DNA of 11,808 nt from CAZEGV01 sp964511645 (lineage in GTDB: Bacteria; Bacteroidota; Bacteroidia; Cytophagales; JAAEPT01). A program made the translations under genes and the position numbers. Positions within the stretch are counted from its first letter, which is position 1, and every line of letters begins with the position of its first letter. Below, piece by piece: positions 7,412 to 11,808 of this stretch. The stretch is from assembly GCA_964511645.1 (NCBI GenBank), contig CAZEGV010000071.1, positions 1 through 11,808 of the forward strand, read 5' to 3'. The notes beneath the pieces are model-generated. The model was given only the letters and a program-made list of their open reading frames with translations. It ran no database searches and was not told the DNA's origin.

Positions 7412-7738
7412 TTAAATAGAAAAACTCTCTCCACAGCCACAAGTACGAGCGGCATTAGGATTAATAAACTGAAAACCTTTACCATTAAGCCCGTCCGAAA
7501 AATCTAAAGTAGTACCAATTAGGTATAACAAACTTTTTTTATCTACCAATACCTTAATTCCTTTGTCTTCAACTACTTGATCACCATCTCCTACTTCCTC
7601 ATCAAATGACAGGTCATACATCAAACCTGAACATCCACCACCTTTTACACTTACACGCACATGATGTTTGTCAGTTTTCCCTTCGTCATCTCTGAATTTC
7701 AGTAAGTTATCAAATGCTTTATCGGTGATTTCTATCAT
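7412..7738 (-). CDS. A-type iron-sulfur cluster carrier (HesB/IscA/SufA family)
   Basis: 108 residues, full length for the family. A-type carriers take up Fe-S clusters or iron and pass them to apo-enzymes in the cytoplasm. The three invariant cysteines are present: Cys36 in GGGCSG, and Cys100 and Cys102 in the C-terminal TCGCGESF. Also typical are RVSVKGGGCSGLMYDL and the closing FQFINPNAARTCGCG. The gene stands alone in this window; no suf or isc partners are nearby, so it cannot be assigned to IscA, SufA or ErpA by context. A promoter box lies 29 nt upstream of its start, and the divergent exonuclease operon begins 191 nt away. Confidence 0.95.
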   Translation of the reverse strand: MIEITDKAFDNLLKFRDDEGKTDKHHVRVSVKGGGCSGLMYDLSFDEEVGDGDQVVEDKGIKVLVDKKSLLYLIGTTLDFSDGLNGKGFQFINPNAARTCGCGESFSI

Positions 7739-7766
7739 AATCTGTTATTTTATTTACAACAAAGAG

Positions 7767-7774
7767 CAAAGATA
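7767..7774 (-). promoter_or_regulatory. Candidate -7 promoter box of the iron-sulfur carrier gene
   Basis: TATCTTTG on the minus strand matches the Bacteroidota -7 consensus TAnnTTTG, 28 nt before the start codon, giving a leader of about 20-25 nt. The -33 region is AT-rich with no clear TTG. The position is well placed, but the call rests on one element. Confidence 0.5.
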
Positions 7775-7929
7775 AAAAGTTCTTTCCTAATTAAAATCAT
7801 CTAAATAGGTTTCACCTTCCTTTTTTTGAAAAAATTTTAGCATCCTATAAAACTCTAAATTTTAAAATTTGTACTTTTATATATATATTTATATCTCTTT
7901 AAGAAAAACACGACAACCCAACCTCTACT

Positions 7930-8733
7930 ATGAAACTACATTTGCAAAAACCATTAGCCTTTTTTGATTTAGAAACTACTGGAATCAACATCTCTAAGGA
8001 TAGAATCGTAGAAATTGCCATCCTTAAAATTCACCCAGACGGGAAAGAAGAAGAAAAAAGATTGCTCATCAACCCAACTATACCAATATCGGTAGAGTCA
8101 AGTATGATACATGGGATTTATGATAAAGATGTGGCTAATGCTCCTACTTTTAAAGATGTGATAAAGGAAGTTGATGATTTCTTTAGAGGTTGTGACTTAG
8201 GTGGTTATAATTTAGTACAATTTGACATTCCTTTATTAGCAGAAGAGTACCTACGTGCAGATAAGGATTTTGAGCTAGAAAACAGAAAAATAGTGGATGC
8301 TCAGAAGATTTTTTTTATGATGGAGCCTCGTACACTGAGTGCTGCGTATAAGTTTTATTGTGGTAAAAAATTAGAAAATGCACACAGTGCTTTGGCAGAT
8401 ACCATTGCTACTTATGAAGTATTTAAAGGGCAATTAGAAAAATATGATGGGGAAGAAATCGAGAACAAAAAAGGAGAAACGATTGTCCCCGTCAAAAATA
8501 GCGTTCCTCATATTCATCAGCACACCATCGCTAAATTAGCTGATTTGGCAGGAAGAATAATATTTAATGATGACAATATAGAAGTATTTAACTTTGGTAA
8601 ACATAGAGGGAAACCTGTGAAGGAAATCCTACAACGAGAGCCTGGCTATTACGAATGGATGATGAAAGGAGACTTCCCTCTTTATACCAAACAAATCTTA
8701 ACAAAAATAAAACTAAGTGGCTTGCAACGATAA
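7930..8733 (+). CDS. DEDDh 3'-5' exonuclease with ExoX-like C-terminal domain
   Basis: 267 residues. The N-terminal part (about 9-170) is an RNase T/DnaQ-type exonuclease that removes nucleotides from 3' ends using two metal ions. The catalytic set is complete: Asp13 and Glu15 in FFDLETTG, Asp99 in GGYNLVQFDIPLL, and His152 and Asp157 in AHSALADTIATYE. Residues about 215-257 carry FNFGKHRGKPVKEIL ... YYEWMMKGDFP, the small domain found at the end of exodeoxyribonuclease X-like proteins (also seen as DUF3820). A linker of about 40 residues joins them. The protein is probably a DNA repair or proofreading-type nuclease; DNA versus RNA substrate cannot be told. It is first gene of a four-gene operon; its TAA is directly followed by the rsmE ATG. 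The AT-rich leader (7861-7892) may hold the promoter, but no exact -7 box is visible. Confidence 0.92.
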   Translation: MKLHLQKPLAFFDLETTGINISKDRIVEIAILKIHPDGKEEEKRLLINPTIPISVESSMIHGIYDKDVANAPTFKDVIKEVDDFFRGCDLGGYNLVQFDIPLLAEEYLRADKDFELENRKIVDAQKIFFMMEPRTLSAAYKFYCGKKLENAHSALADTIATYEVFKGQLEKYDGEEIENKKGETIVPVKNSVPHIHQHTIAKLADLAGRIIFNDDNIEVFNFGKHRGKPVKEILQREPGYYEWMMKGDFPLYTKQILTKIKLSGLQR

Positions 8734-9426
8734 ATGAGGTTATTCTATAAACCTGATATTGAACAAAATACAACTCTCTCAGTAGAGGAGTCAAAACACT
8801 GTATCAAAGTATTGAGAATGCAACAAGGTGATGACGTAGAGATCATTGACGGAAAGGGAAATAGTTTCTTTTGTAAAATTAAAGACGCTAATCCTAAAAA
8901 ATGTCTTGTGAATATCGTTAATAAAGTAACCCACGACAAACTGCCCTATATACATATTGCAATATCCCCTACCAAAAACATAGACCGGATAGAGTGGTTT
9001 GTAGAAAAAGCAGTAGAAATCGGAATTTCTGAAATCTCTTTTATCATCACCAAACAATCTGAGCGTAAACAAATAAAAACAGAACGTATTGTACGTATTG
9101 CCATTTCAGCAATGAAACAATCTCATAAATACTATTTACCTAAAATTAACACTATCGAACGATTTTCTGACTTTATCAAAAAACCAAAAAAAGGCATAAA
9201 ACTTATCGCTAATCAAACAGAGGGAAAAATAAACTATATTACTAATCACAAAAATAATATTGATGGATTTACTATTATAATAGGTCCAGAAGGTGATTTT
9301 GATAACACTGAAATAGACCTAGCTAAAGAAAATGATTTTCAAGCTATCTCTTTAGGCAAACACCGACTAAGAACCGAAACAGCAGGATTATACGCCTGTA
9401 TGGAAGCAAACCTAGTTAATCGATAA
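8734..9426 (+). CDS. rsmE: 16S rRNA (uracil(1498)-N(3))-methyltransferase RsmE
   Basis: 230 residues, close to family length. It methylates N3 of U1498 in 16S rRNA on the assembled 30S subunit, using S-adenosylmethionine, as a dimer. Residues about 1-65 form the PUA-like RNA-binding part (ESKHCIKVLRMQQGDDVEIIDG). The remainder is a SPOUT knot with GPEGDF (184-189) and LGKHRLRTETAG (207-218), the SAM-binding loops of RsmE. Residues 84-105 (DRIEWFVEKAVEIGISEISF) are also typical. It abuts the exonuclease gene upstream, and its TAA overlaps the ATG of the DUF4159 gene by one base, so translation is likely coupled. Confidence 0.95.
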   Translation: MRLFYKPDIEQNTTLSVEESKHCIKVLRMQQGDDVEIIDGKGNSFFCKIKDANPKKCLVNIVNKVTHDKLPYIHIAISPTKNIDRIEWFVEKAVEIGISEISFIITKQSERKQIKTERIVRIAISAMKQSHKYYLPKINTIERFSDFIKKPKKGIKLIANQTEGKINYITNHKNNIDGFTIIIGPEGDFDNTEIDLAKENDFQAISLGKHRLRTETAGLYACMEANLVNR

Positions 9427-10082
9427 TGAAAAAATATTATATATACGCATTAGTATTCGTTAGTTTTTTATTTAGCGGAAGCAATACAAAAGAATTAAAA
9501 ATAGCTAAGCTCAAATACAACGGCGGAGGTGACTGGTACGCCAACAAAACATCTCTCCCAAACCTTATCTCATTTTGCAATAAAAACCTACGCACTCACC
9601 TATCCCCTCAAGAAGATGTAGTAGAAGTAGGAAGTAATAAAATAATGAACTACCCATTTATCCACATGACAGGACATGGGAATGTACATTTTTCTACTGA
9701 AGAAGCTCAAAATTTAAGAGAATACTTAATGTCTGGTGGTTTTTTACATATAGACGATAATTATGGATTAGACCAATATATCCGCATAGAAATGAAAAAA
9801 GTATTTCCTGCATTAAACTTTATAGAACTCCCTTTTTCTCATCAAATCTATCATCAAAAGTACAATTTTGATAACGGACTACCCAAAGTTCATGAGCATG
9901 ACGGAAAATCCCCACAAGGTTTTGGTTTATTTTACGAAGGGAAGTTAATTTGTTTTTATTCTTACGAATGTGACCTCGGCAATGGCTGGGAAGACCAATC
10001 TGTACACGGAGATCCCGAAGAAATCAGAACAAAAGCTTTACAAATGGGAGCTAACATCATTAGTTATGCATTTAGCCATTGA
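9426..10082 (+). CDS. DUF4159 domain protein, exported, function unknown
   Basis: 218 residues. A hydrophobic N-terminus (residues 5-18) after MKK suggests a signal peptide. The rest matches DUF4159: KIAKLKYNGGGDWYANKTSLPNL, then HMTGHGNVHFS (80-90), GGFLHIDDNYG (104-114), and DLGNGWEDQ (183-191). DUF4159 has a fold related to class I glutamine amidotransferase-like domains, and in larger proteins accompanies Bacteroidota membrane or moxR-associated modules; no reaction is established. The stand-alone form beside rsmE and the exonuclease is, from memory, a recurring arrangement in this phylum. It overlaps rsmE by one base (TAATG). Many His residues (80, 84, 88, 108) could bind metal, which is speculation. 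Confidence 0.88.
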   Translation: MKKYYIYALVFVSFLFSGSNTKELKIAKLKYNGGGDWYANKTSLPNLISFCNKNLRTHLSPQEDVVEVGSNKIMNYPFIHMTGHGNVHFSTEEAQNLREYLMSGGFLHIDDNYGLDQYIRIEMKKVFPALNFIELPFSHQIYHQKYNFDNGLPKVHEHDGKSPQGFGLFYEGKLICFYSYECDLGNGWEDQSVHGDPEEIRTKALQMGANIISYAFSH

Positions 10083-10093
10083 ATTAATGACGA

Positions 10094-10876
10094 ATGGATT
10101 TTAAAATACTCACATCCGAACTACTTCCAAAATACAAGGAAATTGTAAAAAAAGCACCTTCTATTATACTTTCACAAGTAAAACAAGATAATGTTCCAGT
10201 CGATTATTTTCAATTTTATAAGTCAGTATCATCTGTCTATTCTTCCAAAATAGAAGGGGAAGACATCGATTTTGACAGCTATTTTAAACATAAATTTTTA
10301 AAAGTTAAATTCAAGCCCAACTACACTCGCAAGGCTGATGATTTGTATTTAGCCTATAATTTTATTGATGAGCAAGAGTTAAACTTAAAAAACGTTCGAC
10401 AAGCTCACTCTATTTTGAGTACTAATTTTTTACCTAAAAGCCAGCAAGGATTGATACGAACAAACCCGATGTTTGTTATTAATCCCGAAGACAAAATTGA
10501 ATATATAGCATCCAACCCCAATATTGTAAAGCAAGAGTTAGAAAAATTATTTCACGACATCAACCTACTGAAAGAGAGTAAATTAGATTCTTTTGAAGTA
10601 TTTTACTACGCAGCATTATTACATTTAGTTTTTGTGAAGATTCACCCATTGCAAGACGGTAACGGAAGAGTGGCACGATTAATTGAAAAATGGTTTTTAA
10701 TCAGTAAAATAGGTGAGAAATCTGCTATGGTACAATTAGAAAAAAACTATTACAGAAACTTAAGCTTTTACTATCAAAACATTAAAAAAATAGGCCTAGA
10801 ATACGAGTCTTTAGACTATAAAAAAAGCTTAGACTTCCTGCTAATGACCGTGCAAGAACTTACTACCAAGCTGTAA
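10094..10876 (+). CDS. Fic family protein (class II, probable AMP-transferase with N-terminal inhibitory motif)
   Basis: 260 residues. Fic enzymes usually move AMP from ATP to a hydroxyl side chain of a target protein, and some also remove it. The core motif is HPLQDGNGRVAR (184-195), with His184 as general base, Asp188 for metal and the GNGR phosphate loop; Leu replaces the usual Phe at position three. An inhibitory motif of the (S/T)xxxEG type occurs at 50-55 (SSKIEG, Ser50 and Glu54), placing the protein in class II, where Glu blocks ATP binding. The flap region is near IEYIASNPN (135-143). It starts 11 nt after the DUF4159 stop, so it belongs to the same operon, though it is the member least expected there. 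The target is unknown. It is not paired with an antitoxin gene, consistent with intramolecular inhibition. Confidence 0.92.
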   Translation: MDFKILTSELLPKYKEIVKKAPSIILSQVKQDNVPVDYFQFYKSVSSVYSSKIEGEDIDFDSYFKHKFLKVKFKPNYTRKADDLYLAYNFIDEQELNLKNVRQAHSILSTNFLPKSQQGLIRTNPMFVINPEDKIEYIASNPNIVKQELEKLFHDINLLKESKLDSFEVFYYAALLHLVFVKIHPLQDGNGRVARLIEKWFLISKIGEKSAMVQLEKNYYRNLSFYYQNIKKIGLEYESLDYKKSLDFLLMTVQELTTKL

Positions 10877-10960
10877 GAAATCCAAACCTAATTCAGCGTA
10901 TTTTTCTTTACCATCTATAGCCCAGAATTCCTGTTTTAATAAACCTAATGCGTAAATTAC
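10841..10960 (-). pseudogene. Possible protein-coding fragment antisense to the end of the Fic gene
   Basis: A minus-strand reading of 39 codons bounded by stops (10961-10963 and 10841-10843) gives a stretch that looks like real protein: ALGLLKQEFWAIDGKEKY followed by AELGLDFLQLG. It has no start codon, and its last 12 codons overlap the Fic coding end. The adjoining upstream stretch in another frame is also open (ending near SNLRIR). This could be the decayed tail of a gene that once lay downstream, or chance. I do not recognise the family. Confidence 0.25.
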
Positions 10961-11065
10961 TTACAAGGTAAGGCAGGTGAATACTTAACAAAGGAACAGA
11001 TATAACATCAGAAACTACTAATCATTTACGCAGCCACCTAGGTGCTGGTCGATTTTTTTTTTTTT
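10949..11065 (+). terminator. Structured spacer ending in a hairpin and T13 tract, probable operon terminator
   Basis: The 187-bp space after the Fic stop contains a 9-bp inverted repeat (TGCGTAAAT 10949-10957 with 11024-11032). It also has a GC-rich dyad, CAGCCACCTAGGTGCTG, at 11031-11047 built around the palindrome CACCTAGGTG, followed after a few bases by 13 consecutive T (11053-11065). The dyad plus T-tract is a credible rho-independent terminator for the plus-strand operon, although it lies about 155 nt past the stop. The two repeats compete for 11031-11032. The T13 reaches the last base but one of the minus-strand stop codon at 11064-11066. Confidence 0.6.
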
Positions 11066-11315
11066 AATCCTTTACTTCCAAAATAAGGGAATCTCCATTT
11101 TGACGCTCGATTTTATAGTAATATGTTTGAATATATTTAGGGTCTAAATCTTTAAAAACAATAGCTTCTTTTTTTCTAATCAATTGATTTACTCTTTTAG
11201 CAGACCTGTCATAACTTTCATTTTGAATTTTTACATTTTTTGTTTTTTCTCTTCGATAAGACCTGCTTGAATGGATGAATCCGTATTTAAACGTAATATA
11301 CTTTTTGTTTTTCAT
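11064..11315 (-). CDS. Downstream ORF of a frameshift-split secreted protein (GldM C-terminus-like)
   Basis: 83 residues from the ATG at 11315, but the same frame is open back to 11408. The upstream codons look coding (QNLGSVVLLDES, then ISTRELAYFFMK), so the ATG is probably internal. Joined through a -1 shift to the preceding ORF, this part supplies the C-terminal 105 residues. It recalls the end of GldM: an S-x-x-ELA start, a YITFKYGFI strand, then RSAKRVNQLIRKKEAIVFKDL and a final beta hairpin. In GldM the corresponding part reads like a Q-K-x-LI-KK-G-x-VYF-DI segment. GldM is a T9SS/gliding motor protein; no motor function is claimed here. Whether the ORF is expressed depends on the frameshift; alone it lacks a signal peptide. 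Confidence 0.5.
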   Translation of the reverse strand: MKNKKYITFKYGFIHSSRSYRREKTKNVKIQNESYDRSAKRVNQLIRKKEAIVFKDLDPKYIQTYYYKIERQNGDSLILEVKD

Positions 11316-11371
11316 GAAAAAGTAAGCTAACTCTCTTGTAGAAATCGATTCGTCTAATAATACAACACTTC

Positions 11372-11758
11372 CTAAGTTTTGTTTTTTAATTTTGATTGAA
11401 AAACAAATTTAATCTTTCGTTTTTTTCCTCTTGTCTTTTTGGTCTTTATCAGGGAATTAACATATAACACACCTACACTACTACTAACAAGTATTTTCCC
11501 ATTAAATTGTACGGTATCCCTTAAGCTACTTTTGTATTCTTGGTAAACTAAGTACTCAATTTCATTAAGTCTTAATGCTATTTTCTGTATCCCCCCATTC
11601 TTTAATTTAACCTTAGTAGGATAGTAAAAATCATTAGATACACTACTAACAGGGTCTACAGAGTCTTTTTTTGTTATAATAAGTCTTAGTTCCTTTTTAC
11701 TGTTTTGAGATAAAACCACATTAGAACTTATTACTAATAATATATAGGCTGAATTCAA
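11372..11758 (-). CDS. Upstream ORF of the same split gene, with signal peptide
   Basis: 128 codons from a TTG at 11758; no ATG is available in frame before a stop further upstream, so the true start is uncertain. The hydrophobic stretch YILLVISSNVVLSQ, with a basic residue further upstream in the open frame, looks like a signal peptide cleaved at about LSQ. The mature part is basic and beta-rich (YPTKVKLKNGGIQKIALR, then a KTRGKKRKIKFVF strand) and could be the domain that precedes the GldM C-terminal domain. The frame ends soon after an A AAA AAC heptamer (minus strand, 11387-11381), past which the -1 frame continues as convincing protein. The missing ATG may mean a second lesion near the 5' end. 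Confidence 0.5.
   Translation of the reverse strand: MNSAYILLVISSNVVLSQNSKKELRLIITKKDSVDPVSSVSNDFYYPTKVKLKNGGIQKIALRLNEIEYLVYQEYKSSLRDTVQFNGKILVSSSVGVLYVNSLIKTKKTRGKKRKIKFVFQSKLKNKT
11381..11387 (-). other. A AAA AAC slippery heptamer at the junction of the two ORFs
   Basis: In the frame of the upstream ORF the codons read TTA AAA AAC, i.e. an exact X XXY YYZ heptamer, 7 nt before the stop at 11374-11372. A -1 slip continues with CAA AAC TTA into the downstream frame. The two frames overlap only at 11372-11408, so the shift must lie there, and the A6 run is the likeliest site. It is either a decay mutation, a homopolymer sequencing error, or programmed frameshifting. Confidence 0.6.
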
Positions 11759-11808
11759 GTAATAAATGCAACTTTTAGATTTGAGTTTATAATAATATTT
11801 TTCAGAAC

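Noticed and set aside
7868..7891. Promoter for the exonuclease operon (TTTG plus TATATTTA)
   Set aside because: The -7 candidate lacks the final G and the spacing of about 12 nt is too short for the Bacteroidota consensus.
8588..9072. Minus-strand ORFs of 64-93 codons
   Set aside because: Antisense to the exonuclease end and the rsmE start; no signal beyond base composition.

Overview
The window looks like a chromosomal segment of an AT-rich member of the Bacteroidota, probably flavobacterium- or cytophaga-like. The evidence is: a 756-residue secreted protein ending in a type IX secretion (T9SS) type A sorting domain; a second secreted protein resembling the C-terminal part of GldM; start codons without clear Shine-Dalgarno sequences; sequences fitting the Bacteroidota -7 promoter box (TAnnTTTG); and household genes typical of the phylum (osmC-like/metZ, exonuclease/rsmE/DUF4159). 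No phage, CRISPR or large mobile island is visible. The only mobile-element trace is a broken IS4-type transposase at the left edge.

Layout. Positions 1-470 hold the 5' remnant of an IS4-family (DUF4372-type) transposase, beginning next to a perfect 13-bp hairpin. From 566 to 5269 three genes lie on the minus strand. In transcription order they are a DEAD-box RNA helicase, a choice-of-anchor-B/PKD/T9SS exoprotein, and a lipoprotein of a Bacteroidota family with no assigned function. A 59-nt compound hairpin separates the last two. At about 5270-5381 the direction flips: the helicase and an OsmC-family gene diverge, and both start codons lie inside the two arms of a perfect 19-bp inverted repeat. 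The OsmC gene abuts metZ (O-succinylhomoserine sulfhydrylase), stop codon directly followed by start codon. A 413-bp gap (6999-7411) with long-range inverted repeats but no recognisable gene follows. Next is a minus-strand A-type iron-sulfur carrier (IscA/SufA family) with a plausible -7 box.

From 7930 to 10876 a compact plus-strand operon encodes a DEDDh 3'-5' exonuclease, RsmE (16S rRNA m3U1498 methyltransferase), a DUF4159 protein and a Fic-domain protein with an N-terminal inhibitory motif. Gaps are 0, -1 and 11 nt. The operon is followed by a structured 187-bp spacer ending in a hairpin and T13. On the minus strand at the right edge, two adjacent small ORFs read as one secreted protein once a -1 frameshift is allowed at an exact A AAA AAC heptamer. 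The joined product resembles the end of GldM.

The clearest anomalies are the frameshifted GldM-like gene, the 19-bp inverted repeat over two divergent start codons, and the inverted repeats in the 6999-7411 gap. No wholly new multi-gene system is evident; most of the window is ordinary core and surface-protein gene content.
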